Positions 31,775 to 43,980 of a DNA stretch of 64,000 nt are shown here, one piece after another (the stretch's first letter is position 1; every line of letters starts with the position of its first letter). Origin of the DNA: Bretschneidera sinensis (Eukaryota > Streptophyta > Magnoliopsida > Brassicales > Akaniaceae); assembly GCA_023935145.1 (NCBI GenBank), contig CM043700.1:29807001-29871000 (forward strand). The letters are read 5' to 3'. A model generated the notes under the pieces. That model saw nothing but the letters and a program-made list of their open reading frames with translations. It ran no database searches and was not told the origin of the DNA. Made by a program: the position numbers and the translations under genes.

Positions 31775-32590
31775 ATTTAACCCTTAAGTGTTTCTTGAAA
31801 AAATTTGAAACTTTAATATTAATTTATTATTCCAAACATCACTTTACACACCAGCACTTACATTTAGCTCAAGACAAAGTAAATCCAAGGGTCATTTTCT
31901 CCTAGTTTAAGGTGAGACCCTTATTTACTATCGTCAACCCTTGGTGTGAGACAAGTTCCTCTTGGTTCTTGTTATTGTAATGAATGTTTGTTATCGCATT
32001 TGTACTCTTGTAGTCCACTTATTAGGCTGCTTGAGGAGCATAATGGAATCCTTCTAGCCATGGGGTACTCTAGCCACTAGAGTTATAAGGTGAAGCACAC
32101 CTTTTAAGCAAACCCTATAACCTTCCCATCTAGGACAAGGACCCTCTCTATCCCTTTGCCCGCTTGCATATGTTTGCTCTCATCTCATATGTTAAAGACA
32201 AAATAAAATCAACTTGTTTGATAACATGTTTTGTGGTTTTGTGTTCCCTTTGATTAAATTACAATCAAACTAATTGAGCCCTATGTTCAGCCTTGTTTGG
32301 TTCAAAATAAAGGACTTTCTCTTAATTAAGTCTTATTAGATTGACATCCTTAAGGATCCCACATCATTTATTTGGGCTTATTAGGTTTAGCCTAAATCAC
32401 CACAAGGTTCTGAACTCATTGGGAGACTTATTCATACCAAACTCACAACACATAACTATGAGAAAGACAATCCATGGATTGAAGCGGACTTGTCAAGTTT
32501 TTTTATCAAGTTGGTGAGTTTGAAATCAGGCATATACATTGGAAGACTCATCGTCTAGTGCACCTTCCCAAACTATCCCACTAGGGGGCA
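31775..32590 (+). other. Leader of E; gag, protease and RT missing
   Basis: Non-coding leader text with no gag-like frame. RNase H begins right after it, so several kilobases of coding DNA have been deleted. Confidence 0.55.
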
Positions 32591-35541
32591 AGAGATAGAA
32601 CCATAGCTAGAACTGCTGAGTTGGAAACTCTTTGTGGATGGTTCATCTGACACATCCAAAAATGGATTTGATCTTATTCTCATCAACCCCGAGGAATTTC
32701 CCATTAGGTGCATATTGTAGTTTGATTTCAAAGCTTCAAACAATGAAGTTGAGTATAAGGCACTCTTGGCTAGAATGAGGTTAGCTCATTCCCTCATGGT
32801 TGAAGCATTGGAAGTGTTTAGTGATTTGCTACTAATTGTGAATCAAATGGAAAGGGGATACGAGGCTAGAAGAACCCAAATGATCAAGTATTTGGTTAAG
32901 GTAAAGCAATCGGTGAAATAGTTCAAGCAGATCAAAGTAAGTAAGGTACTAAGATTTGAGAATGCTAAAATCAACACCTTAGACTAATCAGCATCTTCCA
33001 AGACCTCTGACCTTCTAAGATTCGTCTACATCCAAGTTTTGTCTAGCTCCAGTACGAAAAAATTTGAGGTAATGGACATAGATAACAAACCAAGTTGGGT
33101 AAACCCAATTGTCAAATATCTCCAGAACGAAGAACTAACAGAGTCAAGAATAGAGGCCAAAAAGCTAGCTTTTTTAGCTACCCAATATTGCATGATCGGA
33201 GATCGACTACATAGAAAGTCCCTCACACTATCATACTTGAAGTACCTCAAGCCTCGGAAAGCTGACTATGCCCTTAGAGAAGTTCATGAAGGGATCTATT
33301 GGAATCACCTCGATGGTCGAGCTATTGCACACAAAATCTTGAGGGAATGATTCTATTAGCCAAGGCTCCAAAACAAAGTGTTGTGAGTTTTAAATTACTC
33401 GCAAGCGCATGAGTCATTTGCAATATAGTGTGTGCAAGTGCGAGGTCAAATCCACAGGGAATTGTGTTGTGAAAATGTAATTTTATCTAAACTAACCTTA
33501 TCTTAACCTAGTTTCGGATTTTGAATTGTATTTTTTTTTTGCAAAAGAAATATAAACTTAAACTAGATTGTTTTTAAAGCAAATGATAAATAGACTAAGG
33601 TTTCTGAATCCACCCCACCAAAGTAAAGCATATATTTTCATGTTCTATATAAAAGTAATCAAAAAATTCTATGAATCCAACTTTAAACAAAAAACAACGA
33701 ATATCCCAATTAAACCAAAAACATCCAATGTATTCGCTTTTAACAAATCACAAAGGAAATCCAATTTAATCGAAAATGATTCGATGTATCCATCAGATGA
33801 AACATAAGGAATATTCAATTTAACAATTAAAAGCGATCAATCATAAGATCTACTCAAATAATTGAACAGAACATTTATACTAAAAACATCAGAATTGTTA
33901 TGCACAAATCTGAAAATATAATGCTAAACAAAGGGAAGACTTCATCTTTAACCTTAACTGAAGATTTTAGCCTCTTATAATTATGAAACTAAAGTTCACA
34001 ATACAAGTGCTAAACATTAAACTTTAAAACTAAATAAAAAAAAAATTACTATACATGGGAGAAAATCCACTCACTGTTGGGTGGCGCTCCCCCTCGTGGT
34101 AGCAAAGCCTTCAGAGTCTACCAGAATGTTAGCAGACATCCACTGGATTACATCAAATGGCCCAGGAATTGCACACTGAATAATGAAGTGAGATGGTTCT
34201 TTTATAGGGGGAGTCCCAGAGCATAATGGGTTGCAGATTCGATGTGGGATACTGCCCAAGTGCGTTCGATCGTAGAATGTTGTGATTGATCGCATGTGCA
34301 CTCGATCACGTGTCTGATGCACTCGATCGCAGTTGCACTACACTAAGAAGATTTCAATGTGGGATGTTGACCATGCGCTCGTTCGTAGGAAGATGTGCTC
34401 GAGCGCAGGTGCGCTCGATCGCATGTTTCGTGCATTCGATCGCACTAGGCATCCTTTTGCTCTTGAAGCTTGACATCTCTCGAAATGCTTTATTTTCTCC
34501 ACAAACCTATAAAAATACACAAAACACAGAAAAAACATAAAATAAAGTGAAATAATACAAACTAAGAGCTTAACAAATATAATTTAAAGGGCTTAACTAC
34601 GCAATATTTAAGACTCATCACAAAGCCATGGACTTTGTCAGAAAATATGATAAGTGCCAAAAGTTAGCCTAAGTCCCTTGCTACCCTACAAATCCTCTAA
34701 TGATCATCACTAATCCAGTGCCTTTTATGATGTGGGGCATCGACATACTGGGTCCAGTCCCTAAAGCACCGAGTTAGTTGTAGTTCTTAATTATGGAAAC
34801 ATATTACTTAACCAAATGGACCAAGGTTGAACCTCTCGCCATAATCACAGATTGAAAATCAAGAAACTTTTCTAGAAATCTATAGTTTGTTGGTTTGGAT
34901 TACCAAAGGTACTTGTGACAGACTAGGAATGTAGTTCGAAAGTGCCTGATTCAAGAGACTTTTCGAAGACTTGGATATCGACCATCGGTTCTCCCCCAGA
35001 AGGTATCCACAAGCCAATGGACAAGATGAGGTGACAAAAAGAAAATTATTGCACGTGTTACGGGTCAAAGAACTTCCATATGCACTTTGGGCCTGCAGGA
35101 CTACACTTTGATCTCCAACTAGTAAAACTCCATTCTTTTCAGATTTTGGGTCCAAAGTTGTGGTCTCTATCAAGGTAAGAGAACCTTCCTTCTAAGTATA
35201 AGTCTTTGATGTCAGCAAGAATGATGAAGGACTGAAGATTAATATGGATCTAATAAAGGGAGTCTAAAATGAAGCATTGCTGAAGCTCACAACATATCAA
35301 CAATGGACCACCATGTACTATAACTCTAGAGTTAATCAAAGAACATTTAGGCTTAGAGATTTGGTACTCTAAAAGAAAGAGGTCTCTGATCCCTATAACA
35401 TTGGAAAGCTTGCACCTAATTGGTAAGGACCATATCGCATCAAGAAGGTGATCACACAAGGAAACTTTGAGCTCAAAAGAATGGATGAAACACTTGTGCC
35501 ATGGAGATGAAACCTTGAAAATTTGTGCAAATTTTACCAAT
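32591..35541 (+). pseudogene. RNase H and integrase remnant of Tat-like element E
   Basis: RNase H starts at WKLFVDGSSDTSKNGFD (about 32,624) and shows NNEVEYKALLARMRLAHSL and GYEARRTQMIKYL, the pattern of the second (archaeal-type) RNase H of Tat/Ogre elements. Then come ALREVHEGIYWNH and GRAIAHKILRE (33,270-33,350), the N-terminal integrase zinc region. The solo F LTR (33379-34620) interrupts. Beyond it, RKYDKCQKL and MMWGIDILGPVPKA give the last zinc Cys and the first catalytic Asp of integrase, followed by heavily broken core and C-terminus to about 35,540. Stops and frameshifts are frequent. Confidence 0.8.
33379..34620 (-). mobile_element. Solo LTR of family F inside E
   Basis: 1242 bp, TGTTGTGAG to GACTCATCA, flanked by caaag (33374-33378 and 34621-34625). 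It has the U5 text atccacagggaattg (about 33451), a TATA box (minus cctataaaag) at 34198-34207, and an array of CGATCG motifs at 34262-34443 upstream of it. Outside these signals it is not similar to family A at a glance. Confidence 0.9.
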
Positions 35542-36118
35542 GATGTATTTTATTTCTCTTAAAGGAAGCTCAAGAAGAGCTATGCAATGTAAATGCTTTG
35601 AGAAGGAAATCTAAGATGGTAATTTTGCTATAAGTCTACTAAGTTTTCTCACATCACACACCGAGTGAAAAAAGCAAAACACTATATAGATGTTCTAGTC
35701 TAAAGCAAGCACTCATTGAAAGACCAAACTTAAGTCTCTAAAGATAAATCTTAACTTGGAGACTCAAGCAAAACCTATTATCCAATATTTAGGAAAAATC
35801 CTAAGTAAGATGGCTAGGAAGTCTTGAAGCAAGCATCAATCCTAACCCAAAATCAAAGCACCAAAAAGATGCTTTGATAGGGGAAGGAGACTCACACACT
35901 GAAGTGATGGACCGAAGTCCAACATTTAGGTAAATAACTCAACACTCAGCCAAAATAATGGTCCAAAGTCCTACACTTAGAAAATTTAAAGGAGAAATCC
36001 AAAAAACTCAAATATTTCAAACAAGAAAAGAGTAAAAAAGATCCATTTTATTGATAATTTAAAATTTTATAAGAGGGGAGCATTAAGGCCAATTACAAAA
36101 AACAAATCTAGACCTAGT
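35542..36118 (+). other. Non-coding 3' part of E
   Basis: AT-rich, with loosely repeated phrases like agtccaacatttaggta and gtcctacacttagaaa (about 35,918-35,990). No gene seen. Confidence 0.45.
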
Positions 36119-37030
36119 CGTTAGCCTCCACCTTTACCTCATAAGGTACTTCCTCTAGGTGTTCCCCAAAGGTGGCCTTCAAGCCGACCTCGAACAGTGG
36201 TGGCTTCACCTTCGAGCTTAAGCATGACTAAGTGAGACCAATCAACATTAGGCTACAGCTTGGTGCCCTCTTCCTTAGCCATCTTGAAGCCCATCATGAG
36301 GCATTTAGTAGACTTGTTGAGCAGGTTATCCTAGTAAGCGTCATACTTCGTGTACTCTTCAATGGTTGCTTTCTTAACCCTTTTTAACTCCTTTCAAAGC
36401 CAACCAACTTTCACTATCCTTTCTTTCTATATGCCTTAGCTAACTTGGCAGCAACAATAAAGTTGGTCTAGAGAGTCGTCTTATAAGACCAATGCTTATT
36501 CTCAAAAGACTGAAACTTTTGTATCACTTCCTCTGCAGTGGCCAACTTTTTTTGTACTTGTTGCTGTCATCGCCAAGGTCAGCAATCACTCTATCCATCA
36601 AGAGGATGCACTATTAGGCGAAAGCCGCCAACATATCCATCTAGAAAGAAAGAATTGTGTTAGATAATAAGAAAAGAAAAACACTAAAAATATTCTAGGT
36701 GTTAAGACTCATACCTTCTAGGAAGACTTAGCAAGGGCTAAGGAGAATATCTCGGGGATATATCCTCCAACTTTGACCTTTTCCACCAGAATGACGCACC
36801 TTTGAAATAGCCAAGTTGCCATGAAGTTACCCTTGAGGGCAAAGTCTATGACCTTTACCTCCTAACATCCTTTGAAGACATCAGAGTTGCCAGAAGCCTA
36901 GTCAATCTTAAGAAGAGAGGGAAGGAAGTGCGAGGGGAGATGTTTACTGGAAGTTAAAGGCCCTTATTCTCAAGATGACAATGTGATCTCAGAGGCACTC
37001 CCACGATCTATAACCATGAGCATGGGGAAA
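36119..37030 (-). pseudogene. Antisense ORF remnant downstream of E integrase
   Basis: On the minus strand, 36,400-36,250 reads KKATIEEYTKYDAY, CLMMGFKMAKEEGTKL and PNVDW, and about 36,640-36,540 reads CILLMDRVIADLGDD, with stops between. This resembles the antisense ORF that several plant Tat-lineage elements carry between integrase and the 3' LTR. It is opposite to the pol of E. Function in those elements is unknown. Confidence 0.45.
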
Positions 37031-37269
37031 ATAAAAAGTGTGTCCAAAATGGATTACAATAAATGTTGCCTCTATTTATAGAGGTTGGGATGGATGGGAT
37101 TACCAGTTTTCCTTTAATGCATACACCTTTATACCTTTAAGGGGTTTCAGGTGTTATTTTCTAATAGGGTGGTATATTTGACCCACATCATATGCCCTCA
37201 CTCCTGTAGAGTTGAAATTTAGCCTTAAAAAGTAGATTAACTCTTCTGATTTTAAGAGGTTCTAAGGTG

Positions 37270-37978
37270 AAGGCTATTTTTAGTTATGCATTTCGGACCT
37301 CAAACTTCGAGCGAGTCCGAATTGATATATGCTTTGCTTACTTCACTTCGAACCTCGGACTTGGAGGCGGTCCAAAGAGAATACTATTTTTTGATGCTTC
37401 ACCTCAGTCTTTGGATATGGTGGGGTCCAAAATGAATGGTGTTTTTCATGCTTCACCTTAGTCTTCAAACTTGAGCAGGTTTAAGGTTAAGTGTGTTTTT
37501 AACGCTTCACCTTAATTTTTGAACTTGAAAAGGTCTGAGGTGTGAAGTGTTTTGCACGTTTCACCTAGATCTTCAAACTTAATGAGGTCTAAGCTGAAGC
37601 GTGTTTTGTATCCTTTACCTCGATCTTCAAGCTTGATGAGGTCTAAAGAGAAGGGTATTTTGCATGCTTTACCTTGGTCTTCAGAATTTATGAGGTCCGA
37701 GGTGGAGAGTGTTTTGCATGTTTCACCTCAATTTTCGGACTTGAAGAGGTCTAAGGTGAATAGTGCTTTACGTGCTTTTCTTTGGTCTTCATACTTGGGG
37801 AGGTCTAAGGTGAAGTGTGTTTTTCATTCTTCACCTCGATCTTTGGACTTGAGGAGGTCCAAGGTGAAGTGTGTTTTACATGCTTCACCTCGGTCTTCAA
37901 ACTTGAAGAAGTTTGAGGTAAAGTGTATTTTGCACTCTTCACCTCGGTCTTCGGAAGGTTTGAGTTAAAGGGTGTTTA
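37270..37978 (+). repeat. 54-bp tandem array in E
   Basis: About 13 diverged units of 54 bp with gcttcacctcggtcttc followed by acttgaggaggtc and aaggtgaagtgtgtttt-like text. The unit is 18 codons, so chance frames such as 37552-37968 stay open and look like a repeat protein. The array continues after the solo LTR G at 39683. Confidence 0.9.
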
Positions 37979-37983
37979 GAATG

Positions 37984-39682
37984 TGATAAGCGTTGAATGT
38001 CACACATTCAAGCCCCTTAATTTGAATACGTTAATCCTTTAGCCTTGTTACAATTTGATCTTTTGGAGTGTTTTACATGCTTTCAGGTTTCCCAAGAGGA
38101 GTGCAACAAAACCCATCATTTCTAGACTGTTAAAGATAAATTGAGCATTTTGCTAAGTCACAAGCAAAAGGCTAAATTGTCAAAATTACCCGTACTGATC
38201 AGTCATTTTTCTAGATTAAACTGTATTGATTTAGGAAAAACCAGGAGATGAGCCATACATACTTGGAAAGATCCAGAAGTATATTTTCTGGAGAATTTTA
38301 TGGTTCATAAATATAATTTTTCTAGAGAAAATTATAGCATTTTTAGTAGACAAAGGTCAGGCTATGTGTGATTTCAATGTGGCAGACATGAATGAGCTAT
38401 TAAATTTCAATTTTTTTGGAATTTGCACGGCTGGAAAAGGAAGTTTAGAAGAAGGGAAAGATTCAAATTTTAGTGTCCTATCTTCAAGGGACTTTCTCCT
38501 ATTAAAAAGGAAATTTTAATTGAAGACTTTGAAGCCTATCAAAAAAAGAAATTTTAATCAAAGGCTTTGGAGCCTATCAAAAAGGAAAATTTAAAGACTG
38601 AGAGTCTATATAAAGGAAAGGGAGACACCCTAATTAGAAGAGCCTGCAACCTTAGAGACAAAATCCTAGAGTGATCACACAGCAGCTTCCCTCCTATCCT
38701 CCTCATCCGGCAATAGCTGCTGTCGCCTACAGCAACTGATCGCACAGCAGCCCCCTGCTCGCCTCCTTGTCATAACCAGTAGGTACCATCTTTAGCACTT
38801 CCTCATAGCTCACAACCACCTCTCCCCTCCATACCAGCACTGATTGCAGCAGCCTCCTTGCCGGTTCCAACAACTAATTCATCACACAACAGTCCTCCAC
38901 AGCAGCAGCAGCAGCTGAATGCACACTGATTTATGAAATTATGGTGAATTCATTGTTATTAAATTTGATTTTCGGCCTGAATTAAACTTTCTTTATTCTA
39001 GGAAAATGATGTAATTTAATTTCAAACTATGCTTGCTTTTCTATGTTGAATTATAATAATTATCTTCCATGTTTGGCTGATTTATTTTGAACATATTGCT
39101 TCTAATTGACTGATCATTAATTAGATGATCTTGATCTTGTGATTTGCTGTCAAAAGAAGGAATTACAAGATAAAACTTGGATATTTCAGCATAGGTAAAT
39201 ATAGAGATCGAAAGACTTATATGAACCTATGTAGTCTTAAAAATTGCTGGTCTTAATGCTTTCTTGTTTGATCAATTTGCATACTCTTGTATAGAATGAT
39301 GAACAAGAATATTTCCAATTGACTATCAAAGAGGCTTTTGGATAAGTTGCAGCTTTCACTAACAAAAAAAGAGGATTAATTTTAATTAGTTAGATAAGTT
39401 AAGCATAGTGAGGAATTAAGTGAAATCGGTTTCCTAGAAGTTCTTTCTTTTATTAATTTGATATTCGAAAAACGACTTTATTTCCTTTTAATTATTTCCT
39501 TTAAATTGATTTTATTTCATATTGCAATTACAAACAACAAAAAGAGATTTTTCTAAAAAAATTGAGATTAGTATAATTTCGGTACTTGTCAGAAGTAAGT
39601 TACCAATCCCTAAGGACGATACTCTTCTTATCACTTTACTATAAAACTACGATAATGTGCACTTGCAGTTTTTCACCGATCA
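37984..39682 (+). mobile_element. Solo LTR of family G inside the 54-bp array
   Basis: 1699 bp, TGATAAGCG to CACCGATCA. Flanks gaatg and acatg are a decayed target duplication. Its right part has the U5 text accaatccctaaggacgat and cacttgcagttttt, which is the reverse complement of the motif in the minus-oriented A, B and F LTRs, so G lies on the plus strand. TATA box tctatataaa at 38604-38613; a ~42-bp tandem repeat at 38505-38595 lies just upstream. Confidence 0.75.
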
Positions 39683-39785
39683 ACATGCTTCACCTTGATA
39701 TTCAGAGTTGAGAAGGTTCAAAGTGAGGTGTGTTTTACATACTTCACCTTAGTCTTCAGACCTGAGGAGGTTCGAGGTGGAAAGG
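39683..39785 (+). repeat. 54-bp array, continued
   Basis: About two further units (cttcacctt...gaggaggttcgaggtgg), showing that the array was one block before G inserted. Confidence 0.85.
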
Positions 39786-40192
39786 TACATTATTAATCCA
39801 CACTTGTACATTTTTTCTGAATGGGGTGCAAGACTTTTCCACTTTCACATGTCAGTTGTGATGCAACTTGTGCACTGCTTGATGTGACTCTTGCACTACA
39901 AGAGAAAGCTTTTATGCTTCTCCAAGTATTTTGAACTCTACATAAGTAAGGGTGGGGAAATCATTTCCTCACACTTATAATAATTTTTTAAACCCTATAT
40001 CCTTCCTTGTCCTCGACCTTAAATTAAAAATTCTTCTTATCCTTGTACCTCATAAAATCTCTTCGTTTTCATACCTCTTTAGAGCTTTTCATCCTCACAC
40101 CATTTTATTTCTCCTCATTTTCATCCCTTCTTACTATACTCATCTGTTTTACTTCGTTTTGCTTTTTTCATATCATCATTGGTAAGAGTTTT
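39786..40192 (+). other. Non-coding tail of E
   Basis: No gene. Pyrimidine-rich towards the right. No copy of E's 5' LTR is recognisable, so the 3' LTR of E seems lost. Confidence 0.4.
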
Positions 40193-40639
40193 TGTTAGAG
40201 GTGGTGGATGGGCAGTATAGTATCTTGAGGTAATATGTAGGTTAAAGAAAAAAAATGGGAGAGGAAATGTTCTTGTTTCAAGCATAAGATAAGCTCCTAA
40301 AATGGATTCTAATTTCTTACCTTGCAATCTTACAATAGAGCTATATATCTAGCTCTCAAACAAATTGGCTATAACTGATTATAAAGATTCAAGAAGGTTA
40401 ACTAACTTACAACTTTTCTAACAAACATCTATCTAAGAAATCAAATACTTTCTCAACTAACTTTCCTTATCTTTGACACCAACTTTACTTCTTCTTTTGT
40501 TACTTATGCTACTCATTTGTTGTCTCAAGCTTCATTGGTAACCCTTTGCTGCTTTCTGCCTTACTAGTTCTTTTCTACTGCTCCATACCTCACTGGTTTT
40601 TTCAAGGTTGGTATGTCTCTCAACTACCTTCTTGAATCA
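40193..40639 (-). mobile_element. 3' LTR of H
   Basis: 447 bp, TGTTAGAGG to GAATCA. Shares gaggtggtggatgggcagta and following text with 45084-45285. A TATA-like tatata is at about 40341 inside agctatatatctagct. The PPT (minus ctaagggggaagtat) adjoins at 40640-40654. Confidence 0.8.
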
Positions 40640-41990
40640 ATACTTCCCCCTTAGACAGTCACCTTATCCTTATGGTGAAGATGAGGTAAAAAGTTCTTAA
40701 TTATGTGAACATCTTCCTATGAGGCTGATTCTAAAGGTAGTTATTCCCATTGAACTAGGTATTGGTGTACCCATTTACCTAGTTGTAATACTTCTTTTTC
40801 TCCTAGTATTGCAATAGGATGGTAGATGAGGTAAGAAATGGAGCAATCCTTAGAAAGAGTAGTTGGTGTTGTGGTTGAACTTTTAAAAGGTTTAAGACGA
40901 GATATGTGAAAGACATGGTGTAGCCTGCACTTTTTTGGAAGTTATAATCTATATGCAACTTGTCTTATTCTTTCCTATATAGCAAAGAGTCCAAAGTATC
41001 TTTTGCCTAGCTTCTAGAAAGCTCTTGCTGCTACTGAATCTTATCTGTAAGGTTATAATTTGAGAAGGACTAAATAACCTACCTAAAATTGTATATCAAG
41101 TATATGGTGGTCAGCTTCTTGCTTCATTCTTTGTTGAGCTTTCAACAAGTGAGTTATAACTTGTTATAAAATTTCTTCTCTAGTACTTAATTCGTGATCA
41201 ATAACTTCAATAGAGGAGGAGCCTCTATAATATGTGGGTATGGTTTATGGAATTTTACCATAGACAACCTGAAAGGGAGTCATGCCCATAGAAGAATGGA
41301 AGGTAGTGTTGTAACGGAATTACGTATAAGCTAATTAAGTGGACCACTGATGTGGTTGATCTGCAATAAAGGACCTTAAAAAGTGTTCCAAGCATCTATT
41401 GACAAATTTTGTTTGTCCATCAGTTTGAGGATGATAAGAAGTACTCATATTCAATTAAGTTCCTTGTAATTTAAATAGTTCTCTCCAAAACTGGTTAGGG
41501 AAAAGAGGATATATGTTACTAACAATAGACTTTGGAAGTCCAAGGAGTTTATAGACAGTGTTCATAAAGACTACCACAGCCTTACTTGCTGAAAAGTTAT
41601 GACTAAGAGGTACAAAGTGTGCAAACTTGCTAAGCCTGTCCACTACCACATATATAAGAATGAACCCATGAAAGCATGGTAGGTGAGAGTGATGAAGTCC
41701 ATGGAGATATCTTCCCATATCTGATATGGAATTGGAAGAGGTTGTATGAAGCAATATAGTTTAACAATGAGTACTTTTACTTGCTGACATGTGAGGCAGT
41801 GAGAGACAAATTGAGCTACATCCTTTTTCATACCCTTCCAATGGAAGTTAGCAGATAGTCTCACATAAGTTCTCAAAATGCTAGTATGACCACCTACTAG
41901 AGTGGTATGGCACTCAGTAATGAACAAGTGCTTCAAGTTGGAATTCTCTCCTACAAAAAAATTTCCCTTGGTAATAGAGAATGCCATCCT
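40640..41990 (-). pseudogene. Integrase and chromodomain remnant of H
   Basis: From 41987 leftwards: HLFITECHTTLVGGHTS (zinc HH), FVSHCLTCQQVK (CC), WEDISMDFITL (first Asp), VVDRLSKFAHFVPL, LPKSIVSNIYP (the second Asp is replaced), SYHPQTDGQTKFVNRCLEHF (E position replaced). Further left LKAQQRMKQEAD and, near 40,800-40,670, EVLQLGKWVHQYLVQWE, LPLESAS and EDVHIIKNFLPHL, which fit a chromodomain. Stops and frameshifts between these pieces. The chromodomain of this clade steers integration to marked chromatin. Confidence 0.8.
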
Positions 41991-43450
41991 TTACATTCCA
42001 CTATTTATGTTGTTGAGGTTCTTTGGTGTAGGCCTGTTGTAAGGCTACAATGTCAACACCCTCTTAGTATTCTTTTTAAGATCATCCACGAATGTAAATA
42101 TATACATTGAGAAGGCTAAGCAGGTTGCTAACTCCTTGTCATTAGGCAACCTTGATAGAGCACCAGCTACTGTATTATTTCTCCCTGGGTTGTATAGGAT
42201 TTCATAGGAGAATGTTAGCACCTTAGTTAGATAATGATGTTGCTCAAGACTTTGAATAGTCTATTCCATCAAGTATTTAAGGCTTTTATGATATGTTTTT
42301 TTATAAAAAAAACTCTGCACCAAGGATATATTGTCTCCATTTCTTCACAACTGTAGTGATAGCATATAGTTTCTCTAATATATGTTGATTGAGATTGCAT
42401 TCTTATATCCATACTTTTGCTATAAAAAGGTAATAGGATAAGGGGGCTATAGAAGAACTGCTCCTATTCCAAAGCCACTAGCATTTGTCTCTAAGGTAAA
42501 TGGCTTAGAGAAGTCAAGAATGTTGAGAATTGGAGTAAAAGTCATAGCTTGTTTTAACATAAAGAATGCTTATTGAGCTTTAGTGTTCCACTAGAAGGAA
42601 TCTTTCTTCAGTAGTTCAGTCAAAGGACTAGCAAGGATTGCATATCCTTTTACAAATCTTTTATAATAGTATGTTAACCTCAAAAACCCTTTTTAGTTGT
42701 TTTACTTAAGTACATTCAGGCCATTCTAGCATTGCTTTGAACTTGGATTGATCAAGTTCAACTCCCTGTGCAGTAATGATGTGACCCATGTATTCTATTG
42801 AATTCTTTGCAAAATGACATTTACTGAAATTAGCATATAGTGTATGTGGTTGAAGGCATTATAGGATAGTCTCAAGTAAGTGATATGATCCTCCAAACTT
42901 TTACTATAGACTAGGATGTCATCAAATAAGATGATGACAAATCCTTTCAAGAAGGGTGTAGAAATTTGATTCATTGTGGCTTGGAATGTAGTAGGGGAAT
43001 TTGTTAACCCAAAGGGCATTACCAAGAATTCATAATGGCTTTGGTGAGTTCTAAAAGTAGTCTTGGCAATGTCTTCTTTTTTCATTCTAATTTGATGGTA
43101 TCCAGCTTTGAGATCCAACTTTGAGAATAGCACTATATAGCTCATCCATTAACTCATTAACAGCAGGTATAAGAATTTTTTTTCCTTTAAAGTTAGAGCA
43201 TTTAAGGCTCTATAATCCACACAAAACCTCCAACTTCCATATTTTTTATTTACTAGTAAAACAGGTAAACTGTAAGGACTATTGCTAGGTTGAATTCTAC
43301 CTTTTGCAAGGATATTGCTCACTAGCTTTTCCATCTCAGGTTTTTGATAATGAGGATACCTATATAGCATTACATTGACTACTTTGGCATGTGGCTCTAG
43401 TATAATTTTGTGGTCAATGGTTCTTGGTGGTGGTAGTGCAGTTGACATAG
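41991..43450 (-). pseudogene. Reverse transcriptase and RNase H remnant of H
   Basis: On the minus strand from 43,448: PEMEKLVSNILAKGRIQPSN, SPYSLPVLLVNKKYGSWRFC, VDYRALNALT; a stop near 43,149; then [34 protein letters not shown] and the catalytic [10 protein letters not shown] (42,920-42,890). RNase H ([13 protein letters not shown] near 42,480) is broken. The two long open pieces are 43448-43149 and 43145-42795. Confidence 0.85.
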
Positions 43451-43599
43451 AAGAAAACAGTGGTGAATTCTTGTAATACTAGTGATATTTGAGGATATTC
43501 TAGTTGCTTAGAAGAATTCAATGTGTCCATTTCTTGATTTGCCACAATCATAAGCATCAAAAGGAAATAAGAGTCTAGGCTATTATGCTTAGACAATTT

Positions 43600-43980
43600 T
43601 GTAATAGAACTACAAGATATATTTTTAGTTGTTACCTCTTGTTCTCCTTACAAATGCACACTAGTACCCTTCTAGAAAAAATTAATTATAAGAACATTGT
43701 AATCTATTGAGACAAGTCTTATTTCTTATAGCCATTGAAATCCTAAGATAAGATATGCTCCTTGGAGTTGAATCACAAAGAAATTTATTGTGCATAGGAT
43801 TTGCTTACATGCTCCAATATAGGTTAAGTATTCACCATTGCCTACTTGAACCTTAAAGTGAAAAGAGGGAGTAATAGGCAAGTCAAGAAACCGAGTTATT
43901 TTCCCTTGAATGAAGTTGTTAGTACTGCCTCCATTTATCAGAATTTATCCTATGTGATTATTGATAGAGCCCAATAGTCA
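43600..43980 (-). pseudogene. Protease remnant of H
   Basis: The minus strand reads LINGGSTNNFIQGK and VGNGEYL, then LILGFQWL, matching gypsy chromovirus protease (D replaced by N in the active site). Broken by stops. Confidence 0.65.

Noticed and set aside
37552..37968. 138-codon repeat protein
   Set aside because: The 54-bp tandem unit is divisible by three, so a frame stays open by chance; no start context or homologue known to me.
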